This document shows positions 28,560 to 36,741 of a stretch of DNA of 64,000 nt, in pieces (the first letter of the stretch is position 1; each line of letters begins with the position of its first letter). Both the position numbers and the translations under genes were made by a program. The notes beneath the pieces are model-generated. The model did no database searches and had not been told where the DNA came from. It saw only the letters and a list, made by a program, of their open reading frames with translations. Location of the stretch: NCBI RefSeq assembly GCF_022664535.1, contig NZ_JAKUJY010000002.1, positions 186,001-250,000 of the forward strand. Reading direction: 5' to 3'. Source of the stretch: Sphingobium trunci. Its GTDB lineage: Bacteria > Pseudomonadota > Alphaproteobacteria > Sphingomonadales > Sphingomonadaceae.

Positions 28560-28973
28560 ATGCCGGAATCCGATCCCGATTTCACCTCCCGGCGTGCGCA
28601 TGCGCGTCAGCGCCGTCTGCTGAAGGCGCGGATGCGCCATCCCCTCCATGGCGAGGTCGACATATTGGTCCGCGATGTTTCGGAACAGGGCGTCGGTGGC
28701 CGCTGCGAATGGGATCTCAAGGTGGGGGACAATATACTCCTCCTCCTTCCCGACTGCGCCCCGGCGAGCGGCAGGATCACGTGGCGCAGAGGACAGGGTT
28801 TCGGCGTCTTGCTGGACGGCCCCATCAACCCCGCCAGCGTCAGGAATCCGGCCCCCGCCGACAGGCCTGCCCAGGCTCCCTATCAGGTACCCACTTCCTT
28901 CCGTCCGTCCATCGATTTCAAGAGACCGGGTTTCCGGACCCGGCGGCCCGGCCCCGATACCAAGCCGGGCTGA
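28560..28973 (+). CDS. PilZ-domain protein
   Basis: A 137-residue protein. Residues about 10-85 form a PilZ-like domain: an Arg-rich start (RRAHARQRRLLKAR) supplies the RxxxR motif and VRDVSEQGVGG supplies D/NxSxxG, the two elements that bind cyclic di-GMP. The C-terminal ~50 residues are Pro-rich and look disordered. The ATG at 28560 follows GGCAGG. No partner gene adjoins it; the only cyclic di-GMP enzyme in the window is the GGDEF-EAL protein at 37-40 kb. It probably reads out the second messenger in motility or polysaccharide control, but the target is unknown. Confidence 0.75.
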   Translation: MPESDPDFTSRRAHARQRRLLKARMRHPLHGEVDILVRDVSEQGVGGRCEWDLKVGDNILLLLPDCAPASGRITWRRGQGFGVLLDGPINPASVRNPAPADRPAQAPYQVPTSFRPSIDFKRPGFRTRRPGPDTKPG

Positions 28974-29009
28974 CCTGAGTTTCCGGCAGGCATCGCCGGA
29001 CAGGAAAAG

Positions 29010-29037
29010 ACCGGCCATCCTCGCGGATCGCCGGTCC
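29010..29037. terminator. hairpin between the PilZ gene and ctrA
   Basis: Arms GACCGGC (29010-29016) and GCCGGTC (29031-29037) flank a 14-base loop with CTTCC after it. The hairpin separates the convergent PilZ gene and ctrA and could serve both. Confidence 0.5.
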
Positions 29038-29066
29038 TTCCACCCCCTTGAACTGCTGGAGTCGGG

Positions 29067-29774
29067 TCAGGCAACCTTGGTCGCCAGCTCCTCCGCCTCG
29101 TCGGGATCGCGCAGCACATAGCCGCGACCCCATACGGTCTCGATGTAATTTTCGCCGCCGCAGGCCAGCGCTAGCTTCTTGCGCAGCTTGCAGATGAAGA
29201 CGTCGATGATCTTGAGTTCAGGCTCGTCCATGCCGCCATAGAGGTGGTTCAGGAACATTTCCTTGGTCAGCGTCGTGCCCTTGCGGAGCGACAGCAGCTC
29301 CAGCATCGCATATTCCTTGCCGGTCAGGTGAACGCGGTTGCCGTCCACTTCCACGGTCTTGGCATCCAGATTGACCGCCAGCTTGCCAGTGCGGATCACC
29401 GACTGCGAATGCCCCTTGGACCGGCGCACCACGGCGTGGATGCGGGCGATCAGTTCTTCGCGATGAAACGGCTTGGTGACATAATCGTCAGCGCCGAAGC
29501 CGAAGGAACGGACCTTGCTGTCCATCTCCGCAATGCCCGAAAGGATCAGCACCGGCGTCTGCACCTTGGCCGCGCGCAGCTTCTTGAGCACGTCATAGCC
29601 GTGCATGTCCGGCAGGTTCAGGTCAAGGCAGATGATGTCGTAATCGTAGAGCTTGCCCAGATCGAGGCCTTCCTCCCCCAGGTCGGTCGTGTAGACGTTG
29701 AACCCCTCGGTCGTCAGCATCAATTCGATCGCCTTGGCCGTCGTCGGTTCGTCTTCGATTAGCAGCACGCGCAT
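29067..29774 (-). CDS. ctrA: cell-cycle response regulator CtrA
   Basis: Master cell-cycle regulator of alphaproteobacteria, controlling division, flagellar and polarity genes. The 235-residue OmpR-type protein has an N-terminal receiver domain ([20 protein letters not shown]) with phosphorylated Asp51 in [11 protein letters not shown], Thr/Lys switch residues in [10 protein letters not shown], and a winged-helix DNA-binding domain ([17 protein letters not shown] ... VWGRGYVL) nearly identical to known CtrA. The ATG at 29774, preceded by AAGGGG, is used; the upstream extension is not conserved-looking. The C-terminal end EELATKVA differs from the Caulobacter degradation tail. The promoter region holds a CtrA half-consensus site and six GANTC sites. 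Confidence 0.96.
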   Translation of the reverse strand: MRVLLIEDEPTTAKAIELMLTTEGFNVYTTDLGEEGLDLGKLYDYDIICLDLNLPDMHGYDVLKKLRAAKVQTPVLILSGIAEMDSKVRSFGFGADDYVTKPFHREELIARIHAVVRRSKGHSQSVIRTGKLAVNLDAKTVEVDGNRVHLTGKEYAMLELLSLRKGTTLTKEMFLNHLYGGMDEPELKIIDVFICKLRKKLALACGGENYIETVWGRGYVLRDPDEAEELATKVA

Positions 29775-29864
29775 GTGAAGCCCCTTTGCGTAGCGGTCCC
29801 GTTCACCCCCAGAGAACGGCAGCCGCTCCAATTCATTAACCAAAAAACTTCTGAAGGACAAAGG

Positions 29865-29966
29865 TTAATTTTTAGATAACCCAGGGATTCCAACGAGTCG
29901 TGCAATTTTGAATCTGTTTACAATGTTTTAGCGCCGAAATGATTCAGATCGAGTCAAGATAGATTC
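29865..29966 (-). promoter_or_regulatory. ctrA regulatory region with six GANTC sites and a CtrA-like box
   Basis: Six GANTC sites, the CcrM methylation target, lie within 81 bases, starting at 29886, 29895, 29910, 29941, 29951 and 29962. A near-consensus CtrA box, TTAA-N7-ATAAC, lies at 29865-29880, and a weaker TTTA-N7-TTAG at 29917-29931. The region is 90-190 bases before the ctrA ATG, which suits control of ctrA by methylation state and by its own product. Confidence 0.72.
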
Positions 29967-29983
29967 GACTTCGAAACGGGATT

Positions 29984-30877
29984 TCAGCAGCCATGATGCC
30001 GCGTCAGGAAATCCAGCAGCGCCTCGACGCGGGCAGGCCGCAAACGGGATGGCGGCGTCACCAGATGAAGGCCGAAGGGCGGCGGGCGCCAGTCGGTGAG
30101 TATCTCCTCCAGTTCGCCCGACGCGAGCGCTTCCCCGACGATGAAATCGGGCAATCGGGCAATGCCGACCCCGGCCCGCAGGGCAGGCAGCATCGCCTCC
30201 CCGCTATTGACAGTAATGCGGGCGCGCACCTGCACCACGACACTCTGCTGACCCGGTCCTGCAAAGCGCCAGACGTCGGGGGTCGCGACATTGGAATAGC
30301 AAAGACAGTCATAGCTGCCGAGGTCGGAAGGATGCGCCGGACGCCCCCGCTCCTTCAAATAGCCGGGGGAGGCGACGACATGCATGGTGACGTCCGCCAG
30401 CCGCCGGGCGCGCAGGGAACTGTCGGGCATGTCGGCGATGCGAATGGTGGCGTCCAGGCCCATTTCCACCAGGTCGATGCGGGCATCGGACAGGTGCAGG
30501 TCGACATCCACCAGCGGGTTCTGCCTAGTGAACTCCGCGATCAGGGGAGCGACGCGCAACAGGCCGAAGGTCATCGGCGCGCCGAGCCGGACGGTGCCCG
30601 ACAGTTCGGCCGTTTCGTCTCGCGCCGCCTCCTCTGCGGCCTGCCCTTCGGACAGGATGCGCGCGGCATGGTCGGCCAGCCGCTTGCCGCTTTCGGTCAG
30701 CGCCAGGCGGCGGCTGGTGCGGTTGAACAGGCTGGTGTCCAGATGCTCCTCCAGCCGGGTCACCGCCTTGGACACGGTCGCCTTGGATACGCTCAGCGCC
30801 TTGGCGGCATCGGTGAAGCTGCGATGCTCGACCACGGCGGCGAACATCGCCCAGGCTTCAAAATCAGGAAGTCGCAT
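29984..30877 (-). CDS. LysR-family transcriptional regulator
   Basis: A 297-residue regulator with an N-terminal helix-turn-helix (FAAVVEHRSFTDAAKALSVSKATVSKAVTRLEEHL) and a C-terminal type-2 periplasmic-binding-like effector domain (about 90-297). It is divergent from the pirin-wrbA pair, an arrangement in which LysR regulators usually control the neighbouring genes and themselves. Repeated GAAACAATCC and a GAAAC-N5-GTTTC palindrome sit in the shared 108-base region. The effector is unknown; quinones or electrophiles would fit the target genes by analogy. Confidence 0.92.
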   Translation of the reverse strand: MRLPDFEAWAMFAAVVEHRSFTDAAKALSVSKATVSKAVTRLEEHLDTSLFNRTSRRLALTESGKRLADHAARILSEGQAAEEAARDETAELSGTVRLGAPMTFGLLRVAPLIAEFTRQNPLVDVDLHLSDARIDLVEMGLDATIRIADMPDSSLRARRLADVTMHVVASPGYLKERGRPAHPSDLGSYDCLCYSNVATPDVWRFAGPGQQSVVVQVRARITVNSGEAMLPALRAGVGIARLPDFIVGEALASGELEEILTDWRPPPFGLHLVTPPSRLRPARVEALLDFLTRHHGC

Positions 30878-30880
30878 AGG

Positions 30881-30921
30881 GAAACAATCCGTTTCAATGC
30901 TGCCTATTCAAGAAACAATCC
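30881..30921. promoter_or_regulatory. candidate LysR operator between the regulator and pirin genes
   Basis: GAAACAATCC occurs at 30881-30890 and again at 30912-30921, 31 bases apart (about three helical turns). The first copy extends into the palindrome GAAAC-N5-GTTTC (30881-30895). Phased repeats between a LysR gene and its divergent target are the usual operator layout. Confidence 0.55.
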
Positions 30922-30985
30922 TGATCGCTAGATTGGCGGAAAGCAAGGCCGGAAGCGTCCGGCACGCATATGAAAGGCACAGCAA

Positions 30986-31705
30986 ATGAGCACGACAGTC
31001 AGGAGCCGCATCGAGCGCCGCCCCTTCGCGTCGCTGGGCCATGCCGACCATGGCTGGCTGAACGCGCGCCACCATTTCTCCTTCGCCGACTATCATGATC
31101 CCGCCCGCATGAACTGGGGCGCGATCCGGGTCTGGAACGATGATGAGATCGGCGCACGGTCCGGCTTTCCGCCGCACCCCCACGCGGACATGGAGATCAT
31201 CACCTATGTCCGCACCGGCGCGATCACCCATCAGGACAGCCTGGGCAATAAGGGCCGGACCGAGGCGGGCGACGTCCAGGTGATGAGCGCGGGCACCGGC
31301 ATCCGTCATGCCGAATATAATCTGGAGGAGGAGACGACGACACTCTTCCAGATCTGGATCGTCCCCCGCGCTCGCGGCGGGCAGCCGAGTTGGGGCGCCA
31401 AGCCCTTTCCCAAGGGCGACAGGTCCGGCAAGCTGGTGGTGCTGGCCAGCGGCCATGACGAAGACAGGGAAGCGCTGCGCATCCGCGCCGATGCCCGCCT
31501 GCTGGGCGGCACGATCAAGGCCGGCGACAGCGTGACCTATGAAAGCGGCGAGGGCAGGCATCTCTATCTGGTTCCGGCCACGGGGCGGATCGAGATCGAC
31601 GGCCAGATTTTCGAGGCGCGCGACGGCGCAGCGATCATTGGCGGCCAGCCGCTCATCATCACCGCGATCGAGGACTCGGAAATCGTTCTGGTCGACAGCG
31701 AATAG
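30986..31705 (+). CDS. pirin-family protein (quercetinase-like)
   Basis: A 239-residue bicupin of the pirin/YhhW family, some members of which cleave flavonols or sense redox state. The N-terminal cupin shows the metal ligands His64 and His66 in PPHPHADME, and a later His in GTGIRHAEYN with nearby Glu. No signal peptide is present. The gene is divergent from a LysR regulator and 120 bases upstream of wrbA. This trio is common in proteobacteria and fits a response to quinones or electrophilic stress. The substrate cannot be told from sequence. Confidence 0.9.
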   Translation: MSTTVRSRIERRPFASLGHADHGWLNARHHFSFADYHDPARMNWGAIRVWNDDEIGARSGFPPHPHADMEIITYVRTGAITHQDSLGNKGRTEAGDVQVMSAGTGIRHAEYNLEEETTTLFQIWIVPRARGGQPSWGAKPFPKGDRSGKLVVLASGHDEDREALRIRADARLLGGTIKAGDSVTYESGEGRHLYLVPATGRIEIDGQIFEARDGAAIIGGQPLIITAIEDSEIVLVDSE

Positions 31706-31825
31706 GCCCGTCCTTCCCTCCCTACGGATGGGCCGGCCGCCCGCGCACCTCCCCCCTCCCGCGCGGGCGGCCGAATTTTGTGAAACATTTTTACAATCAA
31801 CGCATTGACGAGATTGGAGACGCTC

Positions 31826-32425
31826 ATGGCAAAGGTTCTGGTTCTCTATTATTCCTCTTACGGCCACATCGAAGCGATGGCGAAAGCGGTGGCTGAAGGC
31901 GCCGCGGCCGCGGGCGCGCAGGTCGATATCAAGCGCGTTCCCGAAACCGCCCCCCTCGAAGTCGCGCAGGCCGCCCATTTCAAGCTGGATCAGGAAGCGC
32001 CGGTCGCCGCCGTGGCCGACCTTGCCGACTATGACGCCATCATCATCGGCACCGGCACCCGCTTTGGCCGCATGTCCAGCCAGATGGCCGCCTTCCTCGA
32101 TCAGGCCGGAGGTCTCTGGGCACGCGGCGCGCTGAACGGAAAGGTCGGCGGCGCCTTCACCTCGACCGCCAGCCAGCATGGCGGCCAGGAAACCACCCTG
32201 TTTTCGATCATCACCAACCTGCTGCATTTCGGCATGGTCATTGTTGGCCTCGATTATGGCTTTGCCGGGCAAATGGGCGTCGACAAGGTCCGCGGCGGAG
32301 CGCCCTATGGCGCTACCACGTTGGCGGATAGCGACGGCAGCCGCAGCCCCAGCGAGGAAGAACTGGACGGCGCCCGCTATCAGGGCCGCCGGATCGCGGA
32401 AACGGCCATGAAATTGCACGGCTGA
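31826..32425 (+). CDS. wrbA: NAD(P)H:quinone oxidoreductase, WrbA family
   Basis: A 199-residue flavodoxin-like enzyme that reduces quinones in two-electron steps and so avoids semiquinone radicals. The FMN phosphate loop [12 protein letters not shown] at the start, [13 protein letters not shown] and the [11 protein letters not shown] segment are diagnostic of WrbA. The ATG at 31826 is chosen over one 21 bases upstream because GGAG lies at the right distance. It follows the pirin gene and is probably under the same LysR regulator. It is followed by two hairpins. Confidence 0.95.
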   Translation: MAKVLVLYYSSYGHIEAMAKAVAEGAAAAGAQVDIKRVPETAPLEVAQAAHFKLDQEAPVAAVADLADYDAIIIGTGTRFGRMSSQMAAFLDQAGGLWARGALNGKVGGAFTSTASQHGGQETTLFSIITNLLHFGMVIVGLDYGFAGQMGVDKVRGGAPYGATTLADSDGSRSPSEEELDGARYQGRRIAETAMKLHG

Positions 32426-32431
32426 CAGATT

Positions 32432-32492
32432 GCTGCGCCGTCTGACCCTATATGGGAGCGATTTCCAGGGAAATCGCTCCCGACGGCGCAGC
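32432..32492. repeat. nested inverted repeat downstream of wrbA
   Basis: Inner arms GGGAGCGATTTC (32454-32465) and GAAATCGCTCCC (32470-32481) have a 4-base loop. Outer arms GCTGCGCCGTC (32432-32442) and GACGGCGCAGC (32482-32492) continue the stem, with an 11-base bulge on the left only. The 23 base pairs are all perfect. No T-run follows, so this may be a dispersed palindromic repeat or RNA-stability element rather than a terminator. Confidence 0.7.
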
Positions 32493-32528
32493 TGTTGAGC
32501 CTTGGGTCGCAAGGGTCAACATCGGCGG

Positions 32529-32559
32529 GGGCCGGCGCAACGGGACTGTGCGCCGGCCC
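32529..32559 (+). terminator. terminator-like hairpin downstream of wrbA
   Basis: Perfect 11-base arms GGGCCGGCGCA (32529-32539) and TGCGCCGGCCC (32549-32559) with a 9-base loop, followed by TCTTCC. It probably ends wrbA transcription before the ECF41 promoter. Confidence 0.6.
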
Positions 32560-32598
32560 TCTTCCATTTCCGGTCCGGCGCTTTTTTTTAAAGCCCCA

Positions 32599-32625
32599 TG
32601 TCACACCCGCCGATCCTGTCTCGTC
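32599..32625 (+). promoter_or_regulatory. ECF41-type promoter
   Basis: TGTCACA (32599-32605) and CGTC (32622-32625) are separated by exactly 16 bases, the consensus reported for ECF41 sigma factors. It lies 36 bases before the start of the carboxymuconolactone-decarboxylase-family gene, which is co-transcribed with the ECF41 sigma gene, so the module is probably autoregulated. Confidence 0.85.
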
Positions 32626-32661
32626 ATGTCAGCGCAACCCCGAAGACGAAAGGTGCTGACC

Positions 32662-33117
32662 ATGACTGCGAAGCTAGACCCCTTTGCCGCCGCGCCCCAG
32701 CTGATGAAGAGCTGGTTCGCGCTTTCCAATGCCGTCAATGACAGCCTGGAACCGGCTCTTGTCGAACTGGTGAAGATCCGCGCGTCCCAGATCAACCAGT
32801 GCGCCAATTGCATCAACATGCACACCACCGACGCCCGTGCGAAGGGAGAGACGGAACAGCGCATCTATCTGCTGTCCGCCTGGCGCGAGGCGCCCTGCTA
32901 TACGGCGCGCGAACGGGCGGCGCTGGCATGGACCGAAGCCTTGACGCAGCTCTCGGAAGGGCACAGCCATGGTGTGGCCTATGAGGCGCTGGAAGCTGAA
33001 TTCTCGAAGGAGGAGCAGGTGAAGCTGACCCTGTTGATCAACGTCATCAACGGTTGGAACCGCATCGCCGTCGGCTTCGGCCTCTGGTACGACACGCCTG
33101 CCAAGGCGGCTGCGTGA
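32662..33117 (+). CDS. carboxymuconolactone decarboxylase / AhpD-like protein
   Basis: A 151-residue all-helical protein of the AhpD-like family. The redox motif CANC (Cys47, Cys50) with the following His54 in NCINMH marks a peroxidase-type rather than true decarboxylase member. It probably reduces hydroperoxides using a thiol partner. The ATG at 32662, with AAAGG upstream, is used. Its stop shares a base with the ECF41 sigma start (TGATG), so the two are coupled. Linkage of this family with ECF41 factors is a known conserved pairing (COE proteins). Confidence 0.92.
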   Translation: MTAKLDPFAAAPQLMKSWFALSNAVNDSLEPALVELVKIRASQINQCANCINMHTTDARAKGETEQRIYLLSAWREAPCYTARERAALAWTEALTQLSEGHSHGVAYEALEAEFSKEEQVKLTLLINVINGWNRIAVGFGLWYDTPAKAAA

Positions 33118-33977
33118 TGCCGCAGGGGACGCATCTGGACGCGGCGGACAGCTTCGACCCGCTGCGTCCCCGCCTCACCCGTGTCGCCTATCGCATGCTG
33201 GGGTCCGTCGCCGATGCCGAGGATATGGTGCAGGAAGCCTTCATCCGCTGGATGGACGTGGACCGTGAAGCGGTTCGCGAGCCGGAGGCGTTCCTGCGGC
33301 GGACAGTGACCCGGCTTTGCCTCGACCAGCTCAAATCGGCGCGCCACCAGCGCGAAACCTATGTCGGCACCTGGCTTCCCGATCCCGTGGTCGAGGACGA
33401 AGAGGAAGAGGAGGATGTGACGCTGCCGCTGATGCTGGCGTTGGAGCGCCTTTCCCCCTTGGAGCGCGCTGCTTTCCTGCTGCATGACGTGTTCGGCCTG
33501 GGCTTTGAGGAAGTGGCCGCCACGGTCGATCGCGATCCGGCCGCCTGCCGGCAACTAGCCGCGCGGGCACGGTCGCATGTGCGGGAAACGCGTCCCCGGT
33601 ACAGGCTTGAGAAACAGCGAGGGCTGGAAATTGCCAGCGCCTTTTTTGCCGCGTCGCGCAGCGGCGACATGACCGCGCTGGGCGCCATGCTGGCGCAGGA
33701 TGTCAGCCTGCACAGCGACGGCGGCGGCAAGCGGCCTGCGGCGGTGGTGCCGGTGCTCGGCCTTGGCCAAGTCATGCAGGTGCACAAGGCGCTGGCGGTG
33801 CTATACGGCAAGTATGGGTCGACGCTGGTGCGCATGGGACTCATCAACGGCTTGCCCGGTTTCGTCACGCGCGAGGCGGATGGCGAATTCCAGACGACGG
33901 CGCTGGACATTGAAAATGGTCGCGTCACCGGCATCTATGTGATGCGGAACCCCGACAAGCTGCGGCACCTCCATTGA
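33117..33977 (+). CDS. sigJ: ECF41-family sigma factor with C-terminal SnoaL-like domain
   Basis: A 286-residue sigma factor. Regions 2 and 4 (about 15-165) are followed by a SnoaL-like C-terminal extension that controls activity without a separate anti-sigma factor. All three ECF41 hallmarks are visible: WLPDP in the linker between the two sigma regions (family WLPEP), DGGGK and NPDKL in the extension. An acidic run of about nine residues after the linker is unusual-looking. It follows the AhpD-like gene with a one-base overlap and has a consensus ECF41 promoter upstream of that gene. The signal is unknown. Confidence 0.94.
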   Translation: MPQGTHLDAADSFDPLRPRLTRVAYRMLGSVADAEDMVQEAFIRWMDVDREAVREPEAFLRRTVTRLCLDQLKSARHQRETYVGTWLPDPVVEDEEEEEDVTLPLMLALERLSPLERAAFLLHDVFGLGFEEVAATVDRDPAACRQLAARARSHVRETRPRYRLEKQRGLEIASAFFAASRSGDMTALGAMLAQDVSLHSDGGGKRPAAVVPVLGLGQVMQVHKALAVLYGKYGSTLVRMGLINGLPGFVTREADGEFQTTALDIENGRVTGIYVMRNPDKLRHLH

Positions 33978-33979
33978 GG

Positions 33980-34942
33980 TTAGAGGAAGATGCGGCGTAA
34001 GGCGGGAACGGTCCAGATCAGATAATAGGCCGCAAGCGGAAGCAACACCGCCTGCATCAGCAGCCAGGGTTTACCCAGATAGGGCGAGAAATAGTGGATC
34101 ACCGCAACGTGCAGATACATGATGACCAGTGACGCCCTGCCAATGGTCGCGACCCAGCCCCCAAAGGGCGCGATCCGCACTGAAAAGCGGAGCAGGAGGA
34201 TGGTGGTGGCGACCGCCGACGCTATCGAAAGCAGCGGCCAGCCATAATCCGCGGCCTTCATGTTGAGCGTCGGCAGCAGCCCCATGAGCCCCGCCAGCGA
34301 GAGCGAGGCTAGCGGCGCCAGCATCCAGCCTTTCCACCGCGCCCGTTGCCAAACAGCGCCGCCCCACAGCAACAGCAACGCCATCGGCACGGTCAACAGG
34401 CCCAGCGGTGAAAGGCCGGTGATCTTTCCCACCCCATAGGCGATCAGCAGGCTGGGTAGCATCACCCACGTCCAACGCCGGTCCAGCGGATCGGGCCAGC
34501 ACCCCAGCACCATGTTGAACAGAATGCGCGCCATCATCAGGCAGGGCACGAACCAGAAGATCGTGAACGGCCCACGCAACCAGGAGCCGCCCAACAGGAT
34601 CGGCAGCAAATCCTGTGGCCAACTGTGAAAGATCGGCCGTCCGCCCTTCATCGTCTCGATGATCTGGTCGGCCAGGATCAGCAGGATCAGGAAGGCCGCA
34701 TAAGGCCGCATCTGCGAGCCAAGCTGGCGCCAGGTAAAATGGGCCACTGGCTGCGGGCGGGACAGCAGGCCCGACAGCAGGAAGAACAACGGCATGTGGA
34801 AGCTGTACATCGCATCGTGCAGACCGCCGCGCGTCCACACATGGCCTATGACGACGGCGATGATGCCGATGCCGCGCGCGACATCGATCCACTCCAGCCG
34901 CCCTCCACCCTGAGGCCGGGTTTCATGCCCCCTATTCTCCAT
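33980..34942 (-). CDS. acyltransferase-3 family membrane protein
   Basis: A 320-residue integral membrane protein with about ten helices. The start RLEWIDVARGIGIIAVVIGHVW carries the Arg and the His typical of acyltransferase family 3 (OafB/fucose-acetylase type), and FHMPLFFLLSGLL is the next conserved segment. Such enzymes move acyl groups onto extracellular sugars. No polysaccharide gene is next to it, so its target is unknown. It ends three bases from the convergent ECF41 sigma gene. Its start lies four bases from an in-frame ATG of the divergent pseudouridine synthase frame. Confidence 0.87.
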   Translation of the reverse strand: MENRGHETRPQGGGRLEWIDVARGIGIIAVVIGHVWTRGGLHDAMYSFHMPLFFLLSGLLSRPQPVAHFTWRQLGSQMRPYAAFLILLILADQIIETMKGGRPIFHSWPQDLLPILLGGSWLRGPFTIFWFVPCLMMARILFNMVLGCWPDPLDRRWTWVMLPSLLIAYGVGKITGLSPLGLLTVPMALLLLWGGAVWQRARWKGWMLAPLASLSLAGLMGLLPTLNMKAADYGWPLLSIASAVATTILLLRFSVRIAPFGGWVATIGRASLVIMYLHVAVIHYFSPYLGKPWLLMQAVLLPLAAYYLIWTVPALRRIFL

Positions 34943-35012
34943 AAGGATGTCGCCCTATAGGAAGCCGGGCGCGCGTCAATCGCCCTTTCCCTTCGTTTAC
35001 GGATCCGATCCC

Positions 35013-35690
35013 TTGACCCTGCTTCACGACCGAGTGCTGTTCATCGATGGCGAGGCCATCATCCTAGACAAGCCCGCAGGCCTGCCGGTCGATGCGCCGC
35101 GCGACGGATCGCTCGCCCTTGAGAACCATCTTTCGTCCCTGACCTTCGGCTTTCAGCGCTGGCCCCTGCCGGTGCATCGGCTTGATCGCGACACCAGCGG
35201 ATGTTTGTTGCTTGCCCGCAATCCCAAGGCGCACAAGCGCTTTGCCGCAGCCTTCGAGGCGGGCACCGTCACCAAGCGTTACGTCGCCGTGGTGGACGGC
35301 TTGCCCGAGCAGGACAGCGGCACAATCGACCTGTCGCTCAAGAAGGTGAGCACAGCCGCGCAGGGATGGCGAATGATCCCGGCCAAGGCGGGCAAGGCCG
35401 CGCTCACCGAATGGTGCAAGATCGGGGAGCAGGACGGCCGCGCCTTGATCGTCTTCACACCCCGCACCGGCCGCACCCATCAGATCCGCACCCATGCGCT
35501 GCATGGCCTTGGCTTCGGCATCGTGGGCGATCAGGTTTATGGTTCAGGCAACGGGCCGATGCTGCTCCACAGCCGCTTCCTCAGCATGCCTCGTGGGGAA
35601 AAGCCGGCAGCGGAAGCGACCGCACCCCTGCCCGAAACCTTTGCGAAGGCGGGCTTCGGCGTCGAGTTGCTGGAACAACTGGGCTTGTAG
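35013..35690 (+). CDS. RluA-family pseudouridine synthase
   Basis: Converts specific uridines in rRNA or tRNA to pseudouridine. The product shows the catalytic HRLDRDTSGCLLLA motif with the essential Asp, and the substrate-binding PRTGRTHQIRTH segment, both diagnostic of the RluA group. The frame is open from an ATG at 34947, which is only four bases from the divergent acyltransferase start and adds residues that are not family-like. A TTG at 35013 gives MTLLHDRVLFIDGEA, the usual start, and is preferred, giving 225 residues. There is no S4 domain. It is followed by arfB five bases later. Confidence 0.87.
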   Translation: MTLLHDRVLFIDGEAIILDKPAGLPVDAPRDGSLALENHLSSLTFGFQRWPLPVHRLDRDTSGCLLLARNPKAHKRFAAAFEAGTVTKRYVAVVDGLPEQDSGTIDLSLKKVSTAAQGWRMIPAKAGKAALTEWCKIGEQDGRALIVFTPRTGRTHQIRTHALHGLGFGIVGDQVYGSGNGPMLLHSRFLSMPRGEKPAAEATAPLPETFAKAGFGVELLEQLGL

Positions 35691-35694
35691 GCTC

Positions 35695-36120
35695 TTGCCG
35701 CTGATCCCCATCACCCGGTCGATCGCCATCGACAGCGACGAATTGTCGGAGAGCTTCGTCCGCTCGACCGGGGCGGGCGGACAGCATGTGAACACCACCG
35801 ACAGCGCGGTGCAATTACGCTTCGACGTGGCGAACAGCCCCTCCCTGCCCGATGCGGTGAAGCAGAGGCTGGCGATGCTCGCAGGGCGGCGGATGACGGC
35901 GGAAGGCGTGCTGATCCTGCGCTCCGAAGGTTCGCGTTCGCAGCTCATGAACCGCCAGGAGGTGCTGGCGAGGCTGGTCGACCTGATCCGCGAGGCAACC
36001 TTCGTCCCCAAGGGGCGCAAGGCCACCAAACCGGGCAAAGCCGCGAAAGCACGACGCGTCGATGCCAAGAAGGCGCGCAGTTCGGTCAAGGCGGGCCGGG
36101 GCAAGGTGCGGCTCGATTAG
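35695..36120 (+). CDS. arfB: alternative ribosome-rescue factor ArfB (peptidyl-tRNA hydrolase)
   Basis: Releases stalled ribosomes by hydrolysing peptidyl-tRNA when a message lacks a stop codon. The 141-residue product has the GGQ motif in RSTGAGGQHVNTTDSAVQLRFD and a Lys/Arg-rich C-terminal tail (KGRKATKPGKAAKARRV...), which in ArfB enters the empty mRNA channel. The start is a TTG at 35695, since no ATG or GTG lies at a suitable place; the family-like sequence IPITRSIAID begins three codons later. It is coupled to the pseudouridine synthase gene. Confidence 0.9.
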   Translation: MPLIPITRSIAIDSDELSESFVRSTGAGGQHVNTTDSAVQLRFDVANSPSLPDAVKQRLAMLAGRRMTAEGVLILRSEGSRSQLMNRQEVLARLVDLIREATFVPKGRKATKPGKAAKARRVDAKKARSSVKAGRGKVRLD

Positions 36121-36255
36121 CGGATGCTCGTTGGAGGAAGGCAGAGGCTCCTAGATCCTTCGCGTCATGGGATGCGGAGGATGTCCGCCTCGGCTATTTG
36201 CAACTGCCGCTGTCGAGGACTGGCCGCCACGATACATCCCTCCTATATCCTGGCC

Positions 36256-36741
36256 ATGTTCGATTTTAATCCTGCGGCTGACGCCGACAAAGTCACGCTC
36301 TATGACGACCTTCTGTCGGCCGCCGATGCCCTGACCGCGGAAGAAACCGATACCATCGCCAACATGGCCAATATCGCCGCCCTCATCTGGCAATTTCTGC
36401 CGGACCTCAACTGGGCGGGCTTTTACCGCATGGTCGGCGAGGAACTGGTACTTGGCCCTTTTCAGGGCAAGACTGCCTGTATCCGGATCGCATTGGGCAA
36501 AGGAGTCTGCGGCGCGGCGGCGGCCAGCGGCGAAACCCAACTGGTCGAGGATGTGCACGCTTTTCCCGGCCATATTGCCTGCGACGCCGCCAGCGCTTCG
36601 GAAATCGTCGTGCCGGTGACGAAGGATGGCCGCGTGGTTGCGGTTCTCGACCTCGACAGCCCGACACCGGCCCGCTTCGACGCGGCCGACAAGACAGGGC
36701 TTGAAGCGCTGGTCGTACGTATCGGATCACGCCTCGCCTGA
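36256..36741 (+). CDS. msrC: free methionine-(R)-sulfoxide reductase (GAF domain)
   Basis: Reduces free methionine-R-sulfoxide. The 161-residue single GAF-domain protein has the three signature Cys residues: Cys75 in GKTACIRI, Cys85 in GKGVCGAA, and Cys109 in GHIACD, along with SEIVVPV. The ATG at 36256 gives the full-length family start MFDFNPA; upstream in-frame codons are not family-like. It follows arfB by about 135 bases. Physiologically it would help repair oxidised methionine alongside the quinone and peroxide genes nearby, although it has no shared promoter with them. Confidence 0.92.
   Translation: MFDFNPAADADKVTLYDDLLSAADALTAEETDTIANMANIAALIWQFLPDLNWAGFYRMVGEELVLGPFQGKTACIRIALGKGVCGAAAASGETQLVEDVHAFPGHIACDAASASEIVVPVTKDGRVVAVLDLDSPTPARFDAADKTGLEALVVRIGSRLA

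Noticed and set aside
36121..36255. A separate short gene between arfB and msrC
   Set aside because: The upstream extension of the msrC frame is not family-like and has no ribosome site.
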